Below, one piece after another: positions 13,113-25,735 of a DNA stretch of 64,000 nucleotides. Position numbers and translations under genes: made by a program. This stretch comes from Rhododendron vialii (taxonomy: Eukaryota; Streptophyta; Magnoliopsida; Ericales; Ericaceae). Within the stretch, counting starts at the first letter, position 1. Each line of letters begins with the position of its first letter. Under the pieces are notes generated by a model, which had not been told where the DNA came from, ran no database searches, and saw only the letters and a list, made by a program, of their open reading frames with translations. The stretch covers positions 6,423,501-6,487,500 of the forward strand of contig NC_080568.1 of assembly GCF_030253575.1 (NCBI RefSeq). The letters are read 5' to 3'.

Positions 13113-13665
13113 CATTGACTGTTTAACCGTTGATCGGCGTTGACCCATAACGATAAACATAGCTATTGGCTATCTCTCTTGGTATATTTATTGGTTCACC
13201 CCCCTAGGATTTTTCCATCTATTTTTAGTTTTTAAAAATAGGCTTACAGTTGGGGCTTAGGGTTTAAGGTTGGCATTTGGCTACTTGCCAACCCTAATCC
13301 CTTAAGCCCATAACGATAAGCATATCTGTTGGCTATTTCTCTTGCTATATCTATTGGTTCACCCCCTAGGGTTTTTCCATCTATTTTTAGTTTTTAAAAA
13401 TAGGCTTTAGCTGGAGCTTAGGGTTTAGGGTAGCCAAATGTCAACCCTAAACCCTTAAGCCATAACGATAAGGATATCTGTTGGCTAACTCTCTTGGTAT
13501 ATCTATTGGTTCACCTCCTAGGGTTTTTCCATATGTTTTTAGTTTTTTAGTGTAACCCTTAAACCTATAACGATAAGCATATCTGTTGATCAACGCCGAT
13601 CAAACCCCGGTCAACGATAGTCAATGCCAATCAACGCTGGTCAACATGGGTCAACGGTCAACTCT
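13113..13665. repeat. tandem repeat block (period about 150-163 bp) between inverted TTGATCGGCGTTGA arms
   Basis: Units start at about 13144, 13307, 13459 and 13563 with (c)cataacgataa-cata-ctgttgg; the last is short. Each holds ttggttcacc-cctaggg and ttttagttttta. The block is bounded by inverted arms: cattgactgtttaaccg then ttgatcggcgttga on the left (13113-13142), and their reverse complement at 13589-13626, with a 5-base indel. The right arm runs into short ~10-bp repeats of the form ggtcaacgc. No coding potential. It may be a non-autonomous DNA transposon whose interior amplified. Confidence 0.6.
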
Positions 13666-13689
13666 TTGGTGATGATGTGGCGGATGAAA

Positions 13690-15811
13690 AACCCTTTGTG
13701 TCCTTCCCCGAGCATGAAAATATTTTGATGTTCTTATTGCTTGAGAAACTCTCAAATATGTCCTTTAGGCCAAATAGCCCCACCCGTGTATAGTAGACAG
13801 ACTCATTTTCTATTCATTTACATAATGTTCTGTTTTAGGTTTGTAACCTAGGTGTTATAGCCTAGATGTTATTATGCTATGGTGAAAAATCATACGCAGT
13901 TTTAATTAGAATGCCCTAGTGCAAGATCGCTTGATTGGTATTGGGATGCATTGGGCTATGGCTATATCAGGATGTAAGTGCTTTGGTTGGTTTGAGTCGA
14001 TGGAAGGGGATTGTTACAATTTGTTTGGTGATTAGGCAATGCAGTTATGGAGTGCATTGGTGGTGATTTAAAGTTTAATGCACTATGATATCGCTATTGT
14101 GGAATTATGGGAAGTTTAGGAAAGAGAAAATTTGTGTGGTTAAACTTATGAGATTAAAGTTGTGATTGTGCGGTTGAAGTACGTATGGAGTATTACCGAC
14201 TTGATCATTAATAATTTTGAAGCTCTTAATTTATTTGCTGCGAAAGGTTAAAACTCTTACTTTGGAGGATAATTTATAGACGTAGTTTGAAATGACAAGG
14301 GAAAATTTATAATTCAAGATTCTGTGGCGTTAAATTTTGGATTAGTGCATGGAGTTGATCTTCAAGTTGCAAGGTGAATTTTAGGATCTTTAGGTGGTGA
14401 TGTGCATGTATTATGCATTATTTTGGAAAGTGAGAGTAGTGGCTAGTTAATCGATTATTAATTTTAATTCTCTAGAATTAGTCAAGGCGCACGTTATCTG
14501 GTTCAGAAGTTATCAACAAAAAGCTATGGATCTTCAATTTACTAATTTTAGAGATGGTGAGGGACACCGCATGAAGCTTTTATAAAACTTCCAAGTTTAA
14601 GTAATATTCTTCAAACTACAAATTACCGTAGAATGGCAAACAATAGCGAGATGTGCAGATAAGAACCAAGTTGATAGCCCAGGGAGTACTTTGGACTGTC
14701 CAAATGAATTTTGGATGAGTCCAATGTCTGGGCAGTTATGGACCCACCCCCGATGGAATAGTTGAAAAGCCTAGGACAAAGGTGAAGGCCCGAGAAGCCC
14801 GAGACATCTTTGGACTGAAGCCACTGCATGTAGAACCCAAGTAGATGCTGAAGCAGAAACAAGCGAAATTTGGAACTGGTTACTCAGCTTCTACGGCAAT
14901 GAGAGCCCATTAGAGCATCTCCAGCAGTGTAGCAATAATTCTAGCCATTTACCATAGAATTCCCCCTTTGGCTAGCCACCAAACATGTCCACCACCCAAT
15001 ACCCTCAATAAAAACCTCAACGTAAAAAATAAATAAATTCAAACGGGCGCGTGACCAACACGCACGAGAGTAGATCTGACACTCACTCATGTGTGGCCTT
15101 TTATTGGTATGTGAGAGCTCCGGTGACGTCAGTTGCCGAATGGGATCGGTGGTGTTGAAATCGTCTCGACGATATCTACAATTTTCTAGGCTCAAAACGA
15201 TTCTAAGATTAAGTCTCTGTTGAATTACAAATGTATCATTCATTAATAGATTCAGGTAAATATATGTTTAACATTAGAGATGTCTTACCCATATCAAACT
15301 TCTAACACAGCTAGATGATCCAAGCTTGTGCTAGCCAATGAGTTAAACTATGCATATACAGAATATGTATATGGCTGGCAAGCTCATTCGAGCCAAACCA
15401 TTAATGGCTTGAGCTCGGCTCGTTAGTTGAACAAGCTAGAAAATGCAGCTTGAGCTTGTTTATTTACACACCGAGCCAAGTTTGAATGAGCCGTCCTCAA
15501 GCCGGCTCTATTCATTTGCTGCCCTACTCATGGCCATTGGCCTCTAAGATCATTCATCACCATAGTACCCAACACATAACCAAAGAAAACGGATTGTCTA
15601 TACGATCACAAACCATAAACGACTCCTCGAACCCACAGACCAACCACCTCACAAGACACAGCGACTATGAACACAACTCATTAACCAACGGCGACCACAG
15701 AACCACCAGACAACCCCTCAGAACCCACCACAGAGATGGAGGACAAGGTGCAGGGTGGACTCCTCCTGAATGTCGAAATCAGCCAGAGTCCTCCCATCCT
15801 TCACAGAATAA
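13690..15811. other. intergenic, no supported gene
   Basis: AT-rich single-copy-looking DNA. A one-ended trace of the PIF/Harbinger family of this window (TTA then GAGCATCTCCAGCAGTG) occurs at 14893-14912. GAGCTCGGCTCG-type dispersed motifs occur near 15400-15490. The open frames here (for example 15486-15815) resemble no protein family. Confidence 0.45.
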
Positions 15812-17082
<1,271 letters not shown>

Positions 17083-17579
17083 TTTTTTTTCAAAAAAACG
17101 TAAATTTAAATTTAATGAAAATAAAAAATAATTTTTTTTGCACAGTTTACGAGATCTATCAAATAAGATCTATATCGGTAGAAAAATTATTTACGTAAAC
17201 ACATGATTTTTGACCTTAAAATTACCTTTCTTTTCTAAAAATTCTTTTTTTTTTTGAAATTGAAACGGGTTTTTACAGTTCAGTGGACATTGGGCCAAAT
17301 AAGTCCCAACTGATGGACTACTTTTTCAGAATTCATTAGTTAAGTTATGAGAAGGAGAACATTAATTCCCAAGACATGGTATTCATTATTTATCAAGACA
17401 AAAATACCCTTGATATTGAAAAATACTTTTCAAATTAGACATTTTACCTGGCACATTCCATGTTTTTTCAATTACTTTTCTCCGTTTCATACCAAGAGCA
17501 ATTTAATGTAAACCTATTCATGAGTTGGGTATTAGTTGCCCCAAGGCTCACTGAATCGTAAAAACCCCATAACCGAATG
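17083..17579. other. upstream region of polyubiquitin gene
   Basis: AT-rich promoter-side DNA with no recognised element apart from the TATA region already listed. Confidence 0.4.
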
Positions 17580-18190
17580 AGACATGTGGTGTGGTGGTTT
17601 CCGCTAGCTCCTCCGGATCGCCTCTCTCCATGCTCCTCCACGTAACTTGTACCAAGGCGAGAGGTGGTGGTCCACCCTTCGCCCCTCCGACAGTCAAGTT
17701 AGTATACCGGAGAGAGAGAGTACTTTAGGTGGGTGTGAGAACATACCTTACTCTTGGGCTCTCTTCTCCTATTTATGGGACAGGGGTACTTGCTCCCTAA
17801 GCTAGGGTATGCCCAACACGTGCCTGTGATGTCACCATACACCGCCTTAAGCTCGATGACATCTCTATGACATCTTGCATATGTCCGCCTTATCTCCGGA
17901 AGCCCGTAGACACTTCTAGAACCCGCTGGAGGGGCATTCCTAATGGGGACCACACCTCGGGTCAGACCGTCATTGGATACTCAGCCGACCCGACAGACCG
18001 ACACGAACCCCCGGGCATAGGTCTCTTACTGAGCGACTCAAACCAGAGGACCCTTTGGCTTGGTCCTCCTCCTTCGCTAGACTTAACTCCATCTCGTAAT
18101 GCCCTGAGCGCACTGAGTTCGGCCTACCGTGGCTAGCCTGATCCACCCTCATGGTTGTTGGGGTCCGCCCTGAGGCTATGTTCGGATTCG
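17580..18190 (-). mobile_element. LTR-like fragment (Ty3/gypsy type)
   Basis: GC-rich compared with its surroundings. On the minus strand there is a CCATAAATAGGAGAAG TATA region near 17765-17780, then a stretch including AACTTGACTGTCGGAGGG, which resembles the R/U5 of Tat-type gypsy LTRs. No clear TG/CA ends or target duplication could be assigned. A CACTACAAGAAA motif at 18195 just beyond could be a lone CACTA end. Confidence 0.4.
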
Positions 18191-19400
18191 GCCCACTACA
18201 AGAAACTTAGAATTTATAGACCAGAAAAAGAGGGGAAAATCATTGTCACATATAGATATTCGGCTTTTAGACAACAATAAGAACTACATAACATAACATA
18301 CAACATAATATAATTCATCTAGTCCCCAATCATTGAGGTATGGGCGGGGGATGATTGAAGACAGATCTAACATTTGATAATATATGCACAAACTGGCTGC
18401 TATCAGAATACCATTGAAACAGTGGCCCCCCTAAACTTTCAAGAATTGAGGAGCTATAGGAACGTTTTGCTGCAGAACTATACCCCCAAATTAAAGCCAA
18501 AATGACATCAGAGAGGGCAGGTCTAGAGATCCAAATCAATTTATGTGCAAATTACCATACTTCCTTCATTGATAGTCCAGAGCATCGGTATGAACAATAG
18601 ACAGAAATAAGAACTAGCCAAACAAAATTCACACTCAAAAGTTTTTTTTTTTTTTTTTTAAGAAGTAATTCACAGTCAAAAATTTAGCGCTGGCACATTT
18701 TCGGTTTTAGGCTTCAGTATTTGTAGGATTGCAAGAGAACATGTATCATTTTGGCCTAAGATTCAGGGTTTCCAGAGAAGATTTTGCTGGTAGTATTTTT
18801 TCCAAGACTTGTTTGCGAAAAATCCTTTCTTCAGTTTTGCGATATCAGTAGTGTCAGTTTATTTTTAGCTTAGGAGGACAAAATTCTGCATGATGTAGTT
18901 TCTAACGCTAGCCTCTCTGCTTATTGTAGGGAAGAAGGTGATGTATGACTTATTGGTCAATCGAAACCTGGATTATGCTTATTACTTGCTTATGTACATC
19001 ATTCTGTGGATTCACTTGGATATTCTAGAACCATGATGTGGAATGAGTATTTTTTTTTTCACGATTTTCTATAGAAATCGAACACAAATCTAGACACATT
19101 AGTCTGTTAAGTCAGTTATGAATTTTGACTCGGTACAATTTTGTTTTATCGGATTTGACATTTTCTACCATATGTAGTATTATCTTGTGCTTGAGCATTA
19201 GACAGTTTGTGAAGGTTTGATGTGGATGCAATTTTGGATGCTCCTGGTTTGATGCAGTTTTGTTTTCTTTTGGATTGGAGTGTGAAAATCTTGATGCAGT
19301 ACAATTAAGGGTACTCGTGTCATTTTCAGTCCTTTACTAGTATTAGGATTCCCTATAGCTTTAACTTGTCCTAGCTGATAGACTAGAAAGTACCATCGGA
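18191..19400. other. intergenic with second copy of dispersed repeat
   Basis: The part at 18330-18545 is the partner of the repeat at 6867-7050. The remainder is AT-rich with poly-T and poly-A runs and shows no gene. Confidence 0.5.
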
Positions 19401-19482
19401 AGTGGTTGCCAAGATGGCAAATGGTGTGGTGGTGAAATTCCCCACAAGCACACGGTCGCGAGTTCGAATACCGCTTGTGGGT
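19400..19482 (+). repeat. possible tRNA-derived SINE head
   Basis: Contains a box-B-like gagttcgaatacc at 19460-19472. The preceding cccacaagc (19441-19449) can pair with gcttgtggg (19473-19481). No functional tRNA fold or 3' tail could be defined, so this is only a suggestion. Confidence 0.3.
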
Positions 19483-20120
19483 AATGTTGTGTGGTTTTTG
19501 ATTACATGTTCTTAATTGGGATTCCTCTGTCATGAATCTCATCATCAGTTTTGAAAATTCGTTTACTAAATTGAAATTCTTTGTTCTTCGTTTGATTCCT
19601 ATTTGGTTGGGAAGGTACCAAATGACGGAAAATTTCTCCCACAACACATTACCCCACTTCAATCTTCCCTTACACCCCAAATAGCAAATTCTTCATGCGA
19701 ATACGCTCAGCTCTTATTGCACTCTAAAAAGCTTCAAACTATGAGAGAACCAAACCGTCCCTTTCCTTTAACGCCTTTCTTGTCCTTGAAGTTTTTGGTT
19801 GTGTCGGATGTGAAACCTTCTCCAGTTCCTTGTCTAGATCCACCCCTCGGATTGGACTCTTCTGGCCATCAGAATCCTGTTCTTGTCCTGCTTGAGGACT
19901 GCATCACTCAAAGTAGATGATGCCTCACCAAAATCGCGAAAAGAACCCGCCTCACTTTTCTTCTGAAACACAACCTCTGCCCTTTTAACAACTAAGGGAG
20001 AGGAAGGAATAATAGCAACAGGTCCGCAACCTCTACTTCACAATTACAAAAGTCATTTATTTGTACCTTAAACTACTTTAGCACTTCCAAATTCCTTGTT
20101 CACTTTTGCTTAGTGAATAG
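19481..20120. repeat. upstream block shared by ANK-PGG copies A, B and E
   Basis: This block recurs, diverged, at 26082-26140 plus 27490-27960 (before copy B, split by a solo LTR) and at 44810-45260 (before copy E). Conserved stretches include acaacattaccc-catcaatctt, aaaaagcttcaaac, gatccacccctcggattgg and gactgcatcactcaaagtag. It is not seen before C or D. On the minus strand parts stay open in all three (EAGSFRDFGEASSTLSDAVL in copies A and E), but I recognise no protein. It may be promoter or leader sequence, or a captured gene fragment. Confidence 0.55.
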
Positions 20121-20178
20121 TGATAAAGAAAAACTCTTTCTCGAAAGAGAAAAAGAGAAAGACTCTTGCCTATGTGCA

Positions 20179-20223
20179 TATATTTAAGTGTAGTAGTTAC
20201 TCTGGTGCGAAACACAAGTGTTC

Positions 20224-20277
<54 letters not shown>
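20179..20277 (+). promoter_or_regulatory. TATA box and (GA)n leader of ANK-PGG copy A
   Basis: A TATATTTA box (20179-20186) lies in a block gcctatgtgcatat that is conserved before copies A, D (about 40908) and E (about 45451). It is followed within ~40 bp by a (GA)n tract (20228-20277) that directly abuts the ATG. The same arrangement occurs at 35877-35936 (C), 40961-41046 (D), 45511-45550 (E), 28312-28340 (B) and 33404-33434 (relic). GA tracts are binding targets of plant BPC/GAGA-binding factors; use of that kind here is inference. Confidence 0.6.
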
Positions 20278-20280
<3 letters not shown>

Positions 20281-22157
20281 GGGGGGAGGCTCAATGAAGC
20301 AGAGATCAAAGTACACGTAAGTTCGTTGCACGAAGAACATGAATGCAATCTTGATGGAGCTGTGGTGAAATGTTTCAATTGGACTCCTCTACATGCGGCT
20401 GCATCAAGTGGGCAACTAGAGCTTTTCCAGCAACTGTTGAGTAGCAGCCCAGAGCTTGCTGATGCTCTAGATTCGCAACAACGATCGCTCCTTCACTTGG
20501 CATCGGCCAACGGACACATTGGGATTGTGAAAGCATTAACAAAGGTGAGACCAGAGATGTGCCTAGCTCGTGATCGAGATGGTGCAAACCCTCTTCATGT
20601 TGCAGCTATGAGAGGAAAAGTCGAGGTCTTGGATGAGTTGTTTCAAGCTAACCCCCATGCAGCTCGAGCTTATAGGGTGGACAGGGGAGAAAGAGAGACT
20701 ATCTTACACATATGCGTCAAATACAACCAGCTACAGTTTCTACAAATGTTGTTGGAGAAATACTTTAAAGGTGAGGAGTTTGTCAATGCTAAAGATAATG
20801 CTGGCAACACCATACTACACCTTGCTGTTGCGGATCGAAGATTCCAGGTACGTTAGGACCACAATCAAGGCTTTAGTTTGGCCTCAATACTTTTGAAGTA
20901 TGATAATTTGAGACCAAATGTGGGAGTACTTCTTAAATAGCTTAGTTTGTGATGAATCCAACTATGTTTCTAGGTCTGAAAAGTGAGTAAAGAGCACACT
21001 ATATATTTTTGGATAATTTTGAAAAAAATATGAATATAATTTGAAAACAACTCAGAAAAGAAAGGAAGTAGCCAAAATATTGAACTGTTTTGGGTAATTT
21101 TTATTCTGGTGATTCTTTTGAAGTTGTTTTTTTTTTTTTGGAAAAAATTTAATTTGTTCATTTTCTCTCATCAAGACATATCATATTATGATAATATTTT
21201 AACCAAAAAGTTACAAAAGAAAAAAAGCCAAAGTCAAATTTTTTGGTAAAATCAAACTCTAACTCATTTATTCTAGGATACAGAAACGAACATAAATTAG
21301 TAGTGAATGATAAGTTCAGAATAAAAAGAAGAATATTTTCAGCGAATAATGGCCAGATAGCTTAAAATGTTTTACTTCGAAGAAGTGTATGATGCCGAAA
21401 CTGTTATTTGAAAAACAAACTATGAATCCCTCGCATCTAATGGATGTTTCAGATTATCGAGCATGTTCTCAGCCACACGGAAATACATGTCAATGCAACA
21501 AATGAAATCAAAAAAACAGCGATGGACATTCTACTTCTTGGACAGAAAAAAGGAACAGAACCAGAAGGAGTAGACTATGATATTCAAGCCTTAATTCGAA
21601 ACACACGTGCTAAAAGAGTCAAGGATACCGTCGATCCTTCGAAATTACCAGAGAGAAAAAATGCAATTATAATAGCTGCTGTACTAATGGCAACCGTAGC
21701 CTTCCAAGCAGGGGTGACCCCTCCAGGTGGTGTTTGGCAAGACGATTCAGATGGACACAAAAGCGGAGAAGCTGTGATGGCTTACAATCATCCATTTCTG
21801 TTCTGGTACTTCTCCGGTTTTAATATAATCGGGTTTGTCGCATCTCTAGTCACAATCAGTTTGATCATGATTGAATTCCCCTTCAAGAAAATGACACATT
21901 GGCTGTTGATTGCTTCGCTTATGGGCGCAACAATTGTATCGATAGCGATAATGTACTTAATTTCTCTTGCTGCGGTTGCGCCTGGACCGAAACCAAGCAA
22001 CCGAACAGTCCTTCACATTGGTGGGATTCTAACTATAACTTCGGTCACCATAGCAGCTGCTTCTTTCCTATTGTGCATGATAGCAAGAACTATGCGCAAG
22101 AGAAAGAGCAGAAATAACGCCGTGGATCCACCTTCAGAAAACGAGGCTAATGTTTGA
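20278..22157 (+). CDS. ankyrin-repeat membrane protein with PGG domain, copy A (BDA1/ITN1-like)
   Basis: Exon 1 is 20278-20847 and exon 2 is 21453-22157, joined in phase 0 by a 605-bp intron, giving 424 residues. Ankyrin repeats lie at about 34-64 (WTPLHAAASSGQ), 68-98 (SLLHLASANGH), 102-132 (ANPLHVAAMRGK), 139-170 (TILHICVKYNQ) and 177-208 (NTILHLAVADR). The PGG domain starts near 257 (ERKNAIIIAAVLMATVAFQAG) with the PPGGVWQ signature at 280-286. Four hydrophobic helices fit at about 260-278, 306-332, 338-364 and 377-402, followed by a basic cytosolic tail (RKRKSR). Plant relatives are membrane proteins in immunity (BDA1, ACD6) or salt and ABA responses (ITN1); the precise role here is not known. 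The start is set by homology with copies C and D (MGxRxNEAEI) and by the GA tract just before it. No lesion seen. Confidence 0.88.
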
Positions 22158-23168
22158 TTTTTTTCTGTTCTTATTGTATGAATTTTCATGAGCAATGCAA
22201 TAATCATGCATGCTCTGGTGTTTAATTTAAAATTGTTATGTTTAAATTCAAGGTTTGCTAGTTATTGTAATAAAATTGGATTGTGATTTGCGAGTAGTAG
22301 TACTCCTCGTCTTTCCCTTATCATTCTATTGGAATCCCCTCCTATTGATTTGGTATTTTCTTTACCTTTTCTTTTAACACAGAAAATTTCCTTTTCACTA
22401 TACGAATACTCAACAAGTAAAATAAAAGAAAGTTGAACAATAATAAAGGATGAACACAAGGATGTAAGCGAAAACCCCCTTCAATAGGGTAAAAAATCAC
22501 GGGAGGAAATCAAACCACTACAAATAAACATTATGCAGCTACAAAACGATCTTAATTAAGACAACCGTGAATCCTCACCGACTGACTGAAGATTGAATTG
22601 CCAAATCCACGTACACCGCACCAAGTGGTTGATTGCTGAATGCCTTGAATCCACAAGTCCTCCAAGATACTTCCAGAATCCACCGTAAGAACGATTCACT
22701 TTGTAGAATCAAAGTTTGATAATAGCTTTTGGAGTTATTCTGAAAATCTGATGACCAACCGATCATATGTTTACTCCAAGAGACAAACTAAAATCTCCCT
22801 CCGGCATTTCCTCAATTTTGGAGCAAGAGAAGAACTGCACTCATATATTCGGTCACTTGGCAAAACCCAAAAGAACCGTATATAAATAGATAGAAAAAAT
22901 GACTGTTTCGAAAGAAAAAAAAAATAGAAAAAATGGCAAGTTTCTTAAGCACTGGTGAAAGCTATATTGGAGTTTCTCGAGCACTAATTCTGATGTATGT
23001 TTCCATATTTCATCCACTGATTCTGTGATCCCCTTTCCTTGTAGGCTGCTATAATCACGAGATTTTCTTGAAAGATTTGATTTTCTTCCACCAAACTCGA
23101 CCTTTCAATTATACAATATAATTGATATACTTCTTAAACAGACGATCTAGAAATATAAAAGAAATAAG
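22158..23168. other. 3' flank of copy A and intergenic DNA
   Basis: The first ~250 bp is shared with the 3' flanks of the other copies (atgagcaat-caataatcatgc; caaggtttgc). From 22440 to 22900 there is a stretch with caatagggtaaaaaatcacgg and a TATATAAATAG motif, resembling a copia LTR R/U5 region, but no ends could be found. Confidence 0.4.
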
Positions 23169-23171
23169 TTA

Positions 23172-25057
23172 GAGCATCCACAGTGGTATAATCAAAATTA
23201 AAATGTTGTTAATGTTAGCAACATTTGCTTAAAAAAGAGCTCACACACTACAAGAAAAATTACATTGGGTGACGAATAAAAATCGTCACAAATTGCATGT
23301 TTTTCGTCACAAATAATATAGGTGACGAAAAAAAATTTGTCGACTAAAGGTTGTCGATGATTTCTACCTGGTGACGAAATCTATTTTTCATAACCTATAG
23401 TGCCTTTTGATGACGAAATATTTCATCACCAAAAAGTGAATAATTGGTGACGAAATTTTTTTCCTCGCTTATTGTGCTGTTTGACGGCGAAAGAATTCGT
23501 CACCGATAGGTCACATCGGTGACGCAAATTTTTGTCACCAATATAAGAAATTGGTGACGAAATTTTTCGTTGCAAAAGACGTTTTCATATGGGAAAAAAA
23601 TCCTTCTTTCTTGCTTCTACTGGGTTTCAAATTTTTCGTTGCAAAAGACGTTTTCATATGGGAAAAAAATCCTTCTTTCTTGCTCTTACTGGGTTTCAAA
23701 CCCGAGTCCCTTGAGTTTTTCGTATAAGCCCCGACCAACTACACCACACACACTTTTCAATAAATATTTGAAATATCTAATATATAACATATATGTTTAA
23801 CATGAAAATATATTTCGAATGTAATTTTGAACTTTTAAATATTAAAATTAGCAATTTTGATAAACATGAAAGTTGTAGGCAATTGAGTTATTGTTCAAAC
23901 CCAATTTGAATTATGTCAATCGGAGTTTTTAGTAACGAGTTATGTCCGAAATATATTTAGTGACAAAGAGCAATTCATAAATTTCGTCACGAAAGGTACC
24001 CATTTAATGACGAAATATATTTTTCGTCACTGAAAGCGTTAAAATGGTGACGAAAAATAAGCATTTGGCGATGAAAAAAATATTTCGTTACTAAATTGGT
24101 CTCATTTGGCAACAAAATATATATTTTGTCACCAAATGATTATCTTTGGTGACGAAAAATAATTTTGTCACCTTTTTTAAGCTTTTGGTGATGAAAAATG
24201 TATTTCTTCACCAAATGGGTACCCTTTGGTGACGAAATTTTTTTTTTGTTGCTAAACAAGTATAATTGGTGACGAAATTATTTTGTCAAGGAAGTTGTTA
24301 AAACAGTGACGAATTTATTTTTTCGTCGCCAAATATACTCATTTAGTGACGAAATTAAATTTTGTCGCCACTTTTTCGTCACCAATTTTCATTTTTCTTG
24401 TAGTGACAGTAGAATAATCAAACTTAGCAACCTCTTAGCAACTCATCAAATTTTGACCATTGGATAATCAAAACTAGCAACTTTTTGCCAATAATCAAAT
24501 TTAGTTGTCTCCACATTTCCTCAATCAAGTATACCATCATAATACAAAAACCTTCTCTCTCTCTTTCATTTTCAACATATTTCTAAGAAAAATACTTTTA
24601 AAAAAAAGTTTCTATTTTTTTGCAAAAACTGTTTTTTTTTTCAAAACTGTTATTTATTTATTTTTGCAAAAACTATTTATTATTATTATTATTTTCAAAA
24701 AATGTTCTTTTAAAAAAAATTCAAAAACTATTTTTTTATTCGAAAACTGTTTTTTTTTTGAACTTTTTCTTGAAAACTTTTTTCTTAAATCAAAGATTTC
24801 AAAAAACTATTTTCTCTTTTTCTAATAACCTATTTTTATTAGTTTGAAACCTATTTTTAAAAAATTATTTTCTATGTTCACAATTTTTAGATTTTTATAA
24901 ATTGAAATGGTGATGTGACAAGTTTTGATTATTCAAATTTGATTGTACCATTGTGGACCTCTACATTGCTAACCTTAACAATCCCTTAAATGCATAATCA
25001 AAAGATGACGTGGCAACTTTTGATTATTGACTTTTGGTTATTCTACTGTGGATGCTC
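23172..25057. mobile_element. PIF/Harbinger-like element with TTA target duplication, interrupted by a CACTA element
   Basis: Terminal inverted repeats GAGCATCCACAGTGG (left) and CTACTGTGGATGCTC (right) are flanked by TTA on both sides (23169-23171, 25058-25060). Without the nested CACTA element the length is about 720 bp, with no transposase, so it is non-autonomous. A second, partial copy starts at 37766 after TAA (GAGCATCAACAGTGG). It matches the body on both sides of the CACTA insertion point and so shows the uninterrupted form. Confidence 0.75.
23246..24405. mobile_element. non-autonomous CACTA (En/Spm) element
   Basis: Ends are CACTACAAGAAAAAT and ATTTTTCTTGTAGTG, flanked by ACA on each side (23243-23245, 24406-24408), the 3-bp duplication expected for CACTA. 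The subterminal regions are packed with ggtgacgaaa and its complement ttcgtcacc, more than a dozen in both orientations, as expected for transposase-binding arrays. The centre has a 69-bp direct duplication (23561-23629 and 23630-23698) and a tRNA-like ggtttcaaacccgagtccc near 23692-23710. No transposase. Confidence 0.88.
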
Positions 25058-25090
25058 TTACAACCCAATAATTAAGGGATACAAAACAAT

Positions 25091-25735
25091 GAGAGTAAAT
25101 TCTATCCACCATAGGTGGAAATCATGGGGTTTTCACCACTGCTTGTGGGCCCTACAAGACTTTTTTTTATTACAATCTGAACCATTCATTTTGTAGGGTA
25201 CGTAGGGTAGTATATCTATGAAAAAAATCATCTTGATTAGATATCGATAAATATATCGTAACTTGTATTTTGGTTGGTTTATAGAATGGATGGTTATAGA
25301 TTTTGAAGTTAAATTGTCCATGACTGTACATTTTATAAATCGAAATTCAATTTTTAATACTCCCTCCGTCCCTAAATAAGTGACCGGTGCTCAAACTTAG
25401 GCCTTTAAAAAAATGAATTTGTTTTGTTAAAAAAATTTAATTTTTTTCCCAAATGAATAGATATCAATGAGCTTTATTAGATTGTAAAAAAAATTTAGAT
25501 TTTTTTTCGAAAAATATGCATCTTTTGTAATCCTAAGTTTGCGTGCTGAACACTTATTTAGGGACGGATGGAGTATATCTTTTGATGTCCGATCAACTTC
25601 ATTTTTTTGCATGAATATATTATTCTGCGGGCCCTATATGATGAACGGTTCAGATTATAATAAAAAATGCTTGGTGGGGCCTGTAACGGGCGGTGGTGGA
25701 AAACCAATGGTTTCCACCTGTACAATTTTATCTCC
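25091..25735. mobile_element. long-TIR (Mutator-like) element with nested Stowaway MITE
   Basis: Inverted arms of about 110 bp: 25091-25200 (with ggtggaaatcatgg and cctacaagac) and 25620-25735, reversed (ggtggaaaccattgg, gccccaccaag). Both share attataatctgaaccgttca-type sequence. Near-matching flanks aaaacaat (25083-25090) and aaaagaat (25736-25743) suggest an 8-9-bp target duplication. The middle is occupied by a Stowaway MITE. No transposase. Confidence 0.6.
25360..25573. mobile_element. Stowaway MITE nested in the long-TIR element
   Basis: Inverted ends CTCCCTCCGTCCCTAAATAA and TTATTTAGGGACGGATGGAG, flanked by TA at 25358-25359 and 25574-25575. 214 bp, non-coding. Confidence 0.85.

Noticed and set aside
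13144-13600. Regular repeats resembling a CRISPR array
   Set aside because: The units are ~155 bp without short spacers, and the genome is a plant's.
18195-18206. CACTACAAGAAA as a CACTA element end
   Set aside because: No matching TTTCTTGTAGTG end or gtgacgaaa array nearby; treated as a possible lone end only.
19198-19680. 160-codon minus-strand open frame
   Set aside because: Crosses the edge of the block shared with copies B and E, where the frame is not kept; only its first part recurs.
22440-22900. Copia LTR-like stretch after copy A
   Set aside because: Suggestive caatagggtaaaaa and TATA motifs but no ends, duplication or partner LTR, so not listed as an element.
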